Source of the DNA: Lactiplantibacillus dongliensis | GTDB lineage: Bacteria; Bacillota; Bacilli; Lactobacillales; Lactobacillaceae | Direction of reading: 5' to 3' | NCBI RefSeq assembly: GCF_005405105.1 | Contig: NZ_BJDK01000034.1 | Location: forward strand, 1-39,988 | Length of the DNA stretch: 39,988 nucleotides | Part shown: positions 1 through 6,689 of the stretch, in pieces | Numbering within the stretch: the first letter of the stretch is position 1 | Layout: each line of letters opens with the position of its first letter | Program-made: the position numbers and the translations under genes | The notes under the pieces: model-generated | What the model was told of the DNA's origin: nothing | The model's input: only the letters and a program-made list of their open reading frames with translations | Databases searched by the model: none

Positions 1-75
1 ATTTTCACCGCATTTATCATGATACGAATGATCATGCATATAACCCGGTAAAATATTTAGTTTTAAAACAGGCTC
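1..75. mobile_element. Possible end of an insertion sequence interrupting the surface-protein gene
   Basis: The reading frame of the neighbouring BspA-like gene loses its family pattern exactly at about position 77, just after SSFDT. Read on the minus strand, the new sequence starts GAGCCTGTTTTAAAAC directly after a TA dinucleotide. That resembles the terminal repeat of IS5-type elements, which can target TA, but I recognise it only by general appearance. An open frame starting ATG at 39 (M-H-D-H-S-Y-H-D-K) runs off the left edge and could be the start of a transposase. Only 75 bases are visible, so the identity is a guess; a plain rearrangement would look the same. Confidence 0.35.
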
Positions 76-1135
76 TAGTATCAAAACTGGAGAGATCAAA
101 TGTGCCGCTAAAACGATATTTATCAAACATATGTGACATATTCGTCACTTTGCTGGTATCAAGCCCAATTACATCAACATTATTGGCGCCATCCCTTCCC
201 TCGGGTGAAGTGGTACCAGCAAACATTCCAGCCATATTAGTCGTGTTTTCGGTGTGTACTTTTTTAAGATCACTATTCATGTAAGTTAACCCTGAAAACA
301 AATAACTGGCATCTGTTCCTGTAGTGATATCACCATCTAAGCTCAAGGTTAAAGATGGGTGTTGACCATCAACCTCATAGTTATTCCAATCAAGGGCGCC
401 CCAATCTGTGACTTTACCATCCGCATCGGTCTTTACATCAGTATTAGCTAATGTTCCTGCTCCAATATGCAACACTTTTTGCTGATAATCACCCTCAGTT
501 TCAATCGTCCAGACACTGGTTCCTAACATTCCAGAAGCATGATCATTAACTGGTGCAACAGTTTTAAGCATCGGTCTGGCAACTCTAGCACGACGTACAA
601 AGCTAGTCTCAGTGCCACCTGTAGCTTGAGTCAGTGCTGGTACTGCCGTTCTGACTTCTTGTGGTGGTACAGTCGATTGTACTGGTGTTGTCCCAGTCGA
701 TACATCAGTTGGCGCTTCGGAACCCGGATGATGCACCGGTGTCTCCGGTGCTGGTTGTTGCGATTCCAGACTGTTACTTTCAACTGTATTATTCGCGTCG
801 GGTGCTGCAGATTCAGTCTCAGGTGCTGGCTGTTGCGACTTTTCAGTCTGACTTGTATCTATATCACCTGAATCCGGTGTCACCTTTTCGGCAGGTGTAG
901 CGGACGGTAGGGTCACATTTGAACCCTTAGTCTGCGTTTCTAGACTAGCTTTAGACGTATCCGTTTTAACAGTCGTGTTAGCTGCCGGTACAATAGTTGT
1001 GTCGGCTTGTACAACTTGGTTATTAATTTGCCAGGTCAGTAAAGCTGCCCCCGCCATTAGCCAAAAACGACCAGCCATTTTCTCCGGGTGAGGATTGGTC
1101 AATTGACCAGTTTCGATTGCATTCAAAGTCTTCAC
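32..1135 (-). pseudogene. BspA-like cell-surface protein, 3' end lost (host gene)
   Basis: This is a secreted surface protein of the host. The N-terminus has a KxYKxGKxW-like export signal (EKMAGRFWLMAGAALL, then VVQA-D). A low-complexity Thr/Ser/Pro/Glu stalk follows (about residues 45-180) with repeated QQPAPET motifs. The start of a BspA-type DUF285 repeat region comes next (SYLFSGL, NMAGMFAG, VTNMSHMF, DLSSFDT). Such proteins normally continue through many more DUF285 repeats and a wall anchor; this one stops after SSFDT with an unrelated tail (RACFKTKYFTGLYA), so it is a 3'-truncated fragment. The GTG at 1135 abuts GGAGGA too closely; TTG at 1126 (codon 4) has better spacing. Known DUF285 proteins are thought to act in adhesion; no role is shown for this copy. 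Confidence 0.75.
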
Positions 1136-1389
1136 TCCTCCAGTAATATAGTTAATGCTTTAGTTTAATATAACCCCATTAATAGTGTACGCTATTAGTT
1201 GTATGGATGAAAGCGATATCGAAGCCTTATAACTTGCTTCATATTAATAGCCAATTAATGCTTATTACAGTCATTACGACTCAAAACAATACCTATCAAG
1301 TTGAGTTACCTTATCTATGTGCATTATTCATTAAACTGCTTGCTTAGAACAGCATTAATGAAATTTTCTTGCATAAATATAGAAAAGGG
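1136..1389. other. Intergenic region between the surface gene and the tRNA
   Basis: This stretch is AT-rich with no convincing reading frame. It holds the divergent upstream sequences of the surface-protein gene (minus) and the tRNA (plus). The minus-strand ribosome-binding site GGAGGAG lies at its left edge. I see no repeat or RNA structure in the middle that I would defend. Confidence 0.5.
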
Positions 1390-1418
1390 TTTATTTCTAA
1401 TACATTTTTCGCTATAAT
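1390..1418 (+). promoter_or_regulatory. Probable promoter of tRNA-Leu
   Basis: A perfect TATAAT -10 box lies at 1413-1418, 23 bases before the tRNA. The hexamer 17 bp upstream (1390-1395, TTTATT) is a weak -35. The position fits a start a few bases before the mature tRNA 5' end. Confidence 0.6.
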
Positions 1419-1441
1419 TAAGCATGTTGTTGAATAACCAT

Positions 1442-1525
1442 GCCCCAGTGGCGGAACTGGCAGACGCGCAGCGTTCAGGTCGCTGTATTGGCAACAATGT
1501 ACAGGTTCGAATCCTGCCTGGGGCA
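1442..1525 (+). tRNA. tRNA-Leu (anticodon CAG)
   Basis: Cloverleaf of 84 nt. The acceptor stem is GCCCCAG paired with CTGGGGC, and the discriminator base is A. The anticodon loop has TTCAGGT, giving CAG. A long class-II variable arm (ATTG-GCAA-CAAT) precedes the TTCGAAT T-loop. Base 49 of the T-stem is an unpaired A opposite C. CCA is not encoded. The 3' end points into the prophage, so this gene is the probable bacterial attachment target, as for many temperate phages of lactobacilli. Confidence 0.93.
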
Positions 1526-1544
1526 TAATTAGGTAAACTAGATG

Positions 1545-1592
1545 AAGCTTGAATTATGTTAAACGTTGATTTAACGGCATTCAAGCTTTTTT
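1545..1592 (+). terminator. Rho-independent terminator after tRNA-Leu
   Basis: A perfect 10-bp inverted repeat (AAGCTTGAAT / ATTCAAGCTT) is followed by a run of T. Inside the loop, GTTAAA and TTTAAC can pair as well, extending the hairpin. Confidence 0.8.
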
Positions 1593-1626
1593 CATTTGTA
1601 CTAAAAAACACTACTAATTTCAAAAA

Positions 1627-1646
1627 TTTGTCTTTATTTGTCTTTA
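1627..1646 (+). repeat. Tandem 10-bp repeat next to the presumed attachment site
   Basis: TTTGTCTTTA occurs twice back to back between the tRNA terminator and the end of the lysis operon. Short direct repeats beside an attachment core are typical integrase arm-binding sites. That role is inferred from position only, because the integrase and the other att site are outside the window. Confidence 0.45.
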
Positions 1647-1680
1647 AGACATAAATGTATACTTTTGAATATTAGTTAAC

Positions 1681-1713
1681 AAAAAAATCCCCCACGCCGA
1701 AACGCAGGGGATT
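1681..1713 (-). terminator. Terminator of the late/lysis operon
   Basis: On the minus strand, AATCCCC and GGGGATT form a 7-bp stem around a partly paired loop, followed by seven T. It lies 24 bases past the holin stop and marks the end of the phage late transcript. Confidence 0.85.
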
Positions 1714-1736
1714 AGCAAATTCAATATTTAATTATA

Positions 1737-2117
1737 CTACTTTTCGCCTGCTTGTGAGGCGGATTCTGACGCCGTTTCAGTGTCAGATGCTGTAGAACTA
1801 TTCACTACAGCAACTGTGGACTCTGGCCCTTGCACTTCATAAGCAACCTTATTAGCTGCTGCTTCGACTTGACTTTCCTCTTTACTATCAACTGTTGGTG
1901 ACGTCACTGTTTGAACATCAGTAATAACGCCCAGCATACCAAGGATTGTTAATACAGTGTTAATCACGGCAATGATGGCTGACCAGTCGCCAGTAAACTT
2001 AACACCAAACATGGCAAAGACTTGTTGAATCAAAACGATTAGCAAGGAAATAATCCCAGCAATCAATTTGCCATTCAAACTACCGTCGACATTCTTGAAG
2101 CTAATTTTTTTAATCAT
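1737..2117 (-). CDS. Phage holin, phiLC3 family
   Basis: Holins form lesions in the cytoplasmic membrane that time lysis and release or activate the endolysin. The 126-residue protein begins MIKKISFKNVDGSLNGKLIAG, a pattern typical of phiLC3-type holins. Two hydrophobic segments follow (about residues 15-37, LIAGIISLLIVLIQQVFAMFG, and 45-67, with IIAVINTVLTILGMLGVI). The C-terminal half is hydrophilic and rich in Glu, Ser and Ala. The start has a GGAGGG site at good distance. It is the last gene of the late operon, 11 bp after the XhlA-like gene. Confidence 0.9.
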   Translation of the reverse strand: MIKKISFKNVDGSLNGKLIAGIISLLIVLIQQVFAMFGVKFTGDWSAIIAVINTVLTILGMLGVITDVQTVTSPTVDSKEESQVEAAANKVAYEVQGPESTVAVVNSSTASDTETASESASQAGEK

Positions 2118-2128
2118 TATTTTCCCTC

Positions 2129-2392
2129 CTAAAGGAACTTTTCCGCGATGTAAATAACTAACGTGACAAGCACGCCACTAACCAAGACACCGATCAGCCA
2201 ATTTTGAATCTGTGTCACGCGGTCAATTTGATGGCCGGCTTCGATGGACTTGGCCAGTGCCTTGTCCGCTTTGTCGCCAATATCGTCAACTTGATTCAGC
2301 TTTTCTTCGATGTTCTCAACTTTCGTTTTGGTGGCGGCCACATCCTTTTGAATATCCATTAATAGCTTAGTTGTGTCATCGTATTGTGCCAT
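2129..2392 (-). CDS. XhlA-like haemolysin/holin-associated protein
   Basis: The 87-residue protein has a long amphipathic helix with heptads (about 5-60: DVAATKTKVENIEEKLNQV) and a single C-terminal membrane segment (about 65-85, NWLIGVLVSGVLVTLVIYIA). This is the layout of XhlA, which in Bacillus phage PBSX works with the holin in lysis. The ATG overlaps the endolysin stop by one base (TAATG), so the two are translationally coupled. A holin or holin partner is likely; which of the two small membrane proteins makes the pore cannot be told from sequence. Confidence 0.8.
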   Translation of the reverse strand: MAQYDDTTKLLMDIQKDVAATKTKVENIEEKLNQVDDIGDKADKALAKSIEAGHQIDRVTQIQNWLIGVLVSGVLVTLVIYIAEKFL

Positions 2393-3555
2393 TATCTCAC
2401 CACCAATCGCTGGCCAGGATAGATAGTGGTGTAAATCGTCTTGCCGTTCTGACTAGCTAATGTAGTCATATTTAGGCCGTTGCGTTGTGCGATTGCCCAC
2501 CAGCTGTCGCCAGACTTGACTGTGTAGTACGTGTGAGTTGCACCACTCTTTACATATTCCAGCGTATTGCTTGCCGGGCCAGTTGCTAGATAGCCATAAC
2601 CATTAAATCGTGACTGACGTACCCATCGATAGTCACCTTGAATGATAGCTTGGTCGGTCTTGACCGTGGTTCCAGCCGGCAAAATAGTGATCGTGTTTGA
2701 TGACGTTGACGCACCTGTGCGCAGCTTAATCGCCGTCTTGAGTGTGTAAGTCTTCGCTTCCTTGACCCACTTGGCCGAGGCAGCTGGCTTGTAAGTGTTT
2801 TTGTTGGCTTTTCGGTTGTTGGCCTTAACTGCATCCTTATTAGTCGGTTTGATTGTTGATTTCTGATCAGCAGTGTAATAGTTGCTATTTAACTGGCTAA
2901 CATCAAAGCCACCATAGCTGATACGGAACTTAGCCGTTGATGACCACTGCCATGCGTGATTAGTTGAATACCAGTTCTTACCGCTAACCACATACGGATA
3001 AGCAGCAATCCAGCCTGTTTTGCCCTTGATGGTCATCTTGTTGTTAGCCCATGATCCTGACGTGTAAATGTCGGCCCGATAACCAAACTTCTGAATTTCT
3101 TCCATGAAAGCTTTGTTATTGACATCGTTGGTCGCTTTGGATTGGTTATTCTGTTCTTCAGCTTCAACGTCGGTCGCTAATACCGCGCCAACTGGTAGCC
3201 CTGCCGATTTAGCTGTTTGACCGGCAAAATCAGCTTCGGCGATTGCTTGTGCCTTAGTGGCATAGCGTGCAAAGTGGTAACCATTGATATACATTCCAGC
3301 TGCTTGGACATTTGCAATGTTACTTGCAGCATACGGATCCTTATACGTACCGCCTTCACTAATCTTGACCGTAACAGTCTTAACCCCAAATTCATTACGC
3401 ATTGACGTGTATTCGGCTGTAGACATATAGCCGTTGTTATTCGAAACATCGACCATATCCATACGGGCAGCCTGACTGGTAATGTTGAACATTAAAAAGG
3501 CCATAAAAATGGCGCCCACCATTAAGATGAGTGCCTTTAATTTGTGCTTATTCAA
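2392..3555 (-). CDS. Exported endolysin: GH25 muramidase with SH3 and LysM domains
   Basis: This enzyme cleaves the MurNAc-GlcNAc backbone of peptidoglycan at lysis. The start is TTG at 3555, with AGGAGG eight bases upstream; the longer frame lacks a site. Order: hydrophobic export segment (about 5-28, LKALILMVGAIFMAFLMF, then SQA-A), GH25 domain (about 30-225) with MVDVSNNNG near its start, GYHFARY and the acidic LATDVEAEE, SH3-type wall-binding domain (about 275-335, KLRTGASTSSNTI), and a C-terminal LysM (YTVKSGDSWWAIAQRNGL...IYPGQRL). The N-terminal segment suggests a Sec or signal-arrest-release endolysin, so the holin would control timing more than transport. The combination of GH25, SH3 and LysM is known in Lactobacillus phages. 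Confidence 0.93.
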   Translation of the reverse strand: MNKHKLKALILMVGAIFMAFLMFNITSQAARMDMVDVSNNNGYMSTAEYTSMRNEFGVKTVTVKISEGGTYKDPYAASNIANVQAAGMYINGYHFARYATKAQAIAEADFAGQTAKSAGLPVGAVLATDVEAEEQNNQSKATNDVNNKAFMEEIQKFGYRADIYTSGSWANNKMTIKGKTGWIAAYPYVVSGKNWYSTNHAWQWSSTAKFRISYGGFDVSQLNSNYYTADQKSTIKPTNKDAVKANNRKANKNTYKPAASAKWVKEAKTYTLKTAIKLRTGASTSSNTITILPAGTTVKTDQAIIQGDYRWVRQSRFNGYGYLATGPASNTLEYVKSGATHTYYTVKSGDSWWAIAQRNGLNMTTLASQNGKTIYTTIYPGQRLVVR

Positions 3556-3566
3556 TTGTCTACCTC

Positions 3567-4064
3567 CTAATTTAGTATGTCTTCTGGTGCTGGTGACCAA
3601 GGAGTTGAAATTGTGCCTTTCTCCACTTTCAGGAACCTAACATATACGTCCATTGTTCCGTAAAAAATAAAAGGATGTTCTTTATCGTCAAATGAGCACG
3701 TTCTTGAAACGCGTTGCCAATTACTAGTTGGAGTCATACTGTCTGTGGAAATGCCGTCCCATCCTAGAAAATTTACTTTACCTGTACCTTTAGCCTCGAC
3801 CGAGGCAGTATAACTTCCACCTGTTTGAAGATTAAACCAGGCATAAAATCCTGACCAGGTGTCAAGGCCAATGACATGTAGCGCCACTTCACCGCTATCC
3901 ATTGTGACTTTCTGAATTGTAGCATTCCCAATACTAGTAAAATCCCATGAAGAGCCGTATGAACCCCTAATAAAGTTTCTGCCATATACTTGCCTGCCAT
4001 CGCTGAACACCTTGTCGACAGGCACGCCATCAACAACACACGCTCTACCATTGATTGTTGTCAT
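3567..4064 (-). CDS. Tail/baseplate accessory protein with carbohydrate-binding-like jelly-roll domain
   Basis: Its 165 residues start with a short adaptor (MTTINGRACVVDGVPVDKVF), then a predicted beta-sandwich from GRNFIRGSYGSSWDF to FLKVEKGTISTPWSPAPED. The same module, bounded by GRNLL and WTPAPED, sits inside the large BppU protein at 6690-8843, where it resembles CBM_4_9-like domains used by phage fibres to bind glycans. Here it is a stand-alone gene placed directly after the second BppU-collagen protein, which lacks it. ATG at 4064 follows GAGGGGTGA and lies 4 bp after the preceding stop. Binding to wall polysaccharide is inferred. Confidence 0.7.
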   Translation of the reverse strand: MTTINGRACVVDGVPVDKVFSDGRQVYGRNFIRGSYGSSWDFTSIGNATIQKVTMDSGEVALHVIGLDTWSGFYAWFNLQTGGSYTASVEAKGTGKVNFLGWDGISTDSMTPTSNWQRVSRTCSFDDKEHPFIFYGTMDVYVRFLKVEKGTISTPWSPAPEDILN

Positions 4065-4068
4065 TCGC

Positions 4069-5058
4069 TCACCCCTCAATAAAGTAGACGCCGGACTTGT
4101 CAGTCAATTTATCATAATCAGCTTGCGAGATGATGTTGATTACAGCGTCTTTACCGCTTGCACCTTGTGGTCCAGTAGCACCCGTTTCGCCAGTATCGCC
4201 CTTTGGACCTTGCGGACCCGTTGCACCAGTATCACCTTTCGTTCCTTGAATACCTTGTGTGCCTTGTTCTCCTTGTAACCCTTGTTCTCCTTGGATACCC
4301 TGTGCGCCAGTATCGCCTTTGACACCGGTAGCTCCGGACATGTCGGTCACGAAAGTGAATGCCGTGCCGTTCCACAGATACAGTTTAGCGTTATCTGGGT
4401 CATCTACTGTTGATGAAATGATAACAAAATCACCAGTGTTCAGCCCATCACCGCTCATTGATGCAGCGCTAGGAAATGTTTCTGCAATTGAAAAGTCATT
4501 ACCAGCTATGCCCTGAATGCCTTGCGGGCCGGTTTCACCTTGTTCACCACGCTCACCCTGAATCCCTTGAATTCCTTGTGCATCAGTGTCACCTTTAGCA
4601 CCTGTTGCTCCCGTATCACCTTTTAATCCATTAGATACAGCATCTGTAACTTCCTGTTTGAGTTGTTGGCTGAGGCTGCTGAACTGCTGAATAAAGTCAT
4701 CAACTGTAATGCTGCTGACGAGCCCCCCAGAAAGACCAGCGACGTTCTCGTTGATTTGAAGTGCCAAAAATCCATCACTAGGATAGATGGCAGTGCCACC
4801 GTCTACGGTGTCCCACAATTCAATTAGATAGCTGCCTACTGGCAATTGAGCCAATTGGCCACTAGTGATAACGGCATGGTTGTCCGTGATACCGGCACTT
4901 ATCCCCAGCAAATATCCGGAGTCGTTTTTGATTTTGACCTTTGCATCTGCTGTTAAATCTGCTGCGCTACCATCATCAAACGCGTTCAGATGTATTTCAG
5001 TTGTGGTATCGGAAAATTTAAACTGACTATCGCCATAGCCAAGATATAGTTTTCTCAT
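4069..5058 (-). CDS. Baseplate upper protein-like (BppU N-terminal domain) with collagen-like repeats
   Basis: The 329-residue protein has a BppU-type N-terminal domain (about 1-130; DSQFKFSDTTTEIHLNAFDDG, then PVGSYLIELWDTVDGGTAIYPSD). Two collagen-like Gly-X-Y stretches (about 145-185 and 245-305; [16 protein letters not shown]) surround a small knob-like domain (SIAETFPSAAS...LYLWNGTAFTFV). BppU connects receptor-binding proteins to the tail tip in lactococcal phages, and collagen-like stretches trimerise as stalks. ATG at 5058 has GGAG at suitable distance; the longer frame lacks support. It is a shorter paralogue of the protein at 6690-8843 and ends before a receptor-binding head, which the next gene may supply. 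Confidence 0.8.
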   Translation of the reverse strand: MRKLYLGYGDSQFKFSDTTTEIHLNAFDDGSAADLTADAKVKIKNDSGYLLGISAGITDNHAVITSGQLAQLPVGSYLIELWDTVDGGTAIYPSDGFLALQINENVAGLSGGLVSSITVDDFIQQFSSLSQQLKQEVTDAVSNGLKGDTGATGAKGDTDAQGIQGIQGERGEQGETGPQGIQGIAGNDFSIAETFPSAASMSGDGLNTGDFVIISSTVDDPDNAKLYLWNGTAFTFVTDMSGATGVKGDTGAQGIQGEQGLQGEQGTQGIQGTKGDTGATGPQGPKGDTGETGATGPQGASGKDAVINIISQADYDKLTDKSGVYFIEG

Positions 5059-5108
5059 TAAAGGATCATCTCCTAATTTTTGACAAATTAAAAGCACTGA
5101 CTAACTGG

Positions 5109-5279
5109 CTATTGATTGCTAGTTGTCGTTGCTTGAGTTGTTGGTGCTACATATGCTTCGCCGGTGATAGCCTTGTAATCGTCAGCAGTAATCCCATCTG
5201 GTAATCCAACGATCGTTGCCAACGTTTCCTTGGTGATTGTTTTCCAATCTTGATATGCCCACGTATAAATTTGAACCAT
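5109..5279 (-). CDS. XkdX-like small tail protein
   Basis: The 56-residue protein (MVQIYTWAYQDWKTITKETLATIVGLPDGITADDYKAITGE) has the XkdX-family pattern: a hydrophobic, Trp-rich start followed by a predicted helical stretch ending in an ITGE-type motif. XkdX proteins lie in tail/baseplate clusters of Firmicutes phages; their function is unknown. ATG at 5279 is preceded by GGGGAC and overlaps the upstream stop. The Gln/Thr-rich C-terminus is not informative. Confidence 0.65.
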   Translation of the reverse strand: MVQIYTWAYQDWKTITKETLATIVGLPDGITADDYKAITGEAYVAPTTQATTTSNQ

Positions 5280-5280
5280 A

Positions 5281-5661
5281 TTATTTCGTCCCCTTTGCTG
5301 ATTGACTGAGTGCAAGTTCTGTGACTGACTTCTGTAACTGGTTGATACCAGTTTGTAACTGGTTGATACTCGTTGCGGATACCGTTTGCTGTTGTGCTAA
5401 ATCCGTTGCCGACTGTACCGCTTGCTGACTAGTTTCCAACACGCTGGAATACTTGGTATTCAATTCATCAAGGGATATGTCTGGCAAGTTACCCGGATTG
5501 AGTACCACATTTTTATCAGTGTCATATCGGAATTTGTCGGAATGCTGGGAAAACTGGGTAATCCACGAATCTAAGATGAACACCTTGGTAAACCCGTCTG
5601 CTTCAGTATTTTGGTAAGCTGTAATGAAACCGTCTTTATCATACGTGATATAAATAAACAT
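5281..5661 (-). CDS. Hypothetical phage baseplate-region protein
   Basis: The 126-residue protein has a globular N-terminal half (MFIYITYDKDGFITAYQNTEADGF) and a C-terminal helical tail with repeated INQLQTGINQLQKSV heptads that could trimerise. It resembles short DUF2977-like proteins found between fibre genes in lactobacillus phages, but I cannot name the family with certainty. Its position between a propeller protein and an XkdX-like protein suggests a small structural or linker part of the tail tip. Confidence 0.6.
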   Translation of the reverse strand: MFIYITYDKDGFITAYQNTEADGFTKVFILDSWITQFSQHSDKFRYDTDKNVVLNPGNLPDISLDELNTKYSSVLETSQQAVQSATDLAQQQTVSATSINQLQTGINQLQKSVTELALSQSAKGTK

Positions 5662-5729
5662 CTAATCGTCCTTTCTAAACTAACTCCGTTTCCTTATTAA
5701 ACTTTTGAAATGCTTACTAATGCTGGGTT

Positions 5730-6671
5730 TTATGTTGCTGTATTAGAACCATCTGGTGTTATCTTGTACACAGAACTACTACTAGTACCAGCGTATACAT
5801 TACCACTGGAATCTACTGCTACTGAGTCCACATAAATATCTGCAGTAAACTGCCACACTTTATTTCCACTAGCATCTAACTTGTACACAGAATAACCATA
5901 AGTACCAGCGTATACATTACCACTGGAATCTACTGCTACTGAGTACGCAATACTATCTGCAGTAAACTGCCATACTTTATTTCCACTAGCATCTAGCTTG
6001 TATACAGAATTACCATCGGTACCAGCGTATACATTACCACTGGAATCTACTGCTACTGAACGCACATCACGGTCCGCAGTAAACTGCCATACTTTATTTC
6101 CACTAGCATCTAGCTTGTATACAGAACTACTACTAGTACCAGCGTATACATTACCACTGGAATCTACTGCTACTGAACGCACATCACGGTCCGCAGTAAA
6201 CTGCCACACTTGCTTTCCACTAGCATCTAGCTTGTACACAGAACTACTACTAGTACCAGCGTATACATTACCACTGGAATCTACTGCTACTGAGTCCACC
6301 CAATTGTCTGCAGTAAACTGCCACACTTGCTTTCCACTAGCATCTAACTTGTACACAGAATTACCATAAGTACCAGCGTATACATTACCACTGGAATCTA
6401 CTGCTACTGAGTCCACCCAATTGTCTGCAGTAAACTGCCACACTTGCTTTCCACTAGTATTTAGTTTGTACACAGAATGACCAGCAGTACCAGCGTATAC
6501 ATTACCACTGGAATCTACTGCTACTGAGTTCACACTATTGTCTGCAGTAAACTTCCAAGGCTTACTATCAATAAATCTCCAGATTACTTTACCATTTTTA
6601 GCTTCTCCAAGAATATTTTTACCATTAAGTACCAATCCAATAATCTTCTTACCATTAATTGCTAACCCCAA
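5730..6671 (-). CDS. Seven-repeat beta-propeller protein, candidate receptor-binding protein
   Basis: After an N-terminal adaptor (about 1-37, two INGKKIIGLVLNGK-like motifs and NGKVIWR, as in phage tail proteins), seven copies of a 39-residue repeat follow with core SVAVDSSGNVYAGT and SVYKLDASGKQVWQFTAD. Seven WD40/PQQ-like units equal one complete seven-bladed propeller. Identity between repeats is very high, also at DNA level (117-bp units); variation is concentrated in the four residues after FTAD and the three after YAGT, which would lie on the loops of one face. Start is TTG with AAGGAGGTG nine bases upstream. Position among fibre genes suggests glycan or receptor binding; this is inferred. 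Confidence 0.8.
   Translation of the reverse strand: MGLAINGKKIIGLVLNGKNILGEAKNGKVIWRFIDSKPWKFTADNSVNSVAVDSSGNVYAGTAGHSVYKLNTSGKQVWQFTADNWVDSVAVDSSGNVYAGTYGNSVYKLDASGKQVWQFTADNWVDSVAVDSSGNVYAGTSSSSVYKLDASGKQVWQFTADRDVRSVAVDSSGNVYAGTSSSSVYKLDASGNKVWQFTADRDVRSVAVDSSGNVYAGTDGNSVYKLDASGNKVWQFTADSIAYSVAVDSSGNVYAGTYGYSVYKLDASGNKVWQFTADIYVDSVAVDSSGNVYAGTSSSSVYKITPDGSNTAT
5740..6560 (-). repeat. Tandem 117-bp repeats inside the propeller gene
   Basis: The repeat period is exactly 117 bp (for example TGTCTGCAG at 6305 and 6422). Seven units are present, several nearly identical over long stretches. Such an array can gain or lose whole blades by homologous recombination or replication slippage. Confidence 0.9.
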
Positions 6672-6689
6672 ATGTAATCACCTCCTTAA

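Noticed and set aside
1324-1623. Minus-strand frame covering the tRNA-Leu gene
   Set aside because: It runs antisense through a tRNA; the translated part (PQAGFEPVHCCQ-like) is a well-known artefact of tRNA complement.
4100-4640. Regular GGT/CCT-rich repeats as a non-coding satellite
   Set aside because: They encode Gly-X-Y collagen-like triplets within a supported fibre gene.
5998-6369. 123-codon frame on the plus strand across the propeller gene
   Set aside because: It is the antisense of the repeats; its repeated sequence only mirrors the propeller blades and it has no ribosome site.
5730-6671. CRISPR-like array because of regular repeats
   Set aside because: Repeats are 117 bp, in frame and coding; there are no short spacers or palindromic repeat units.
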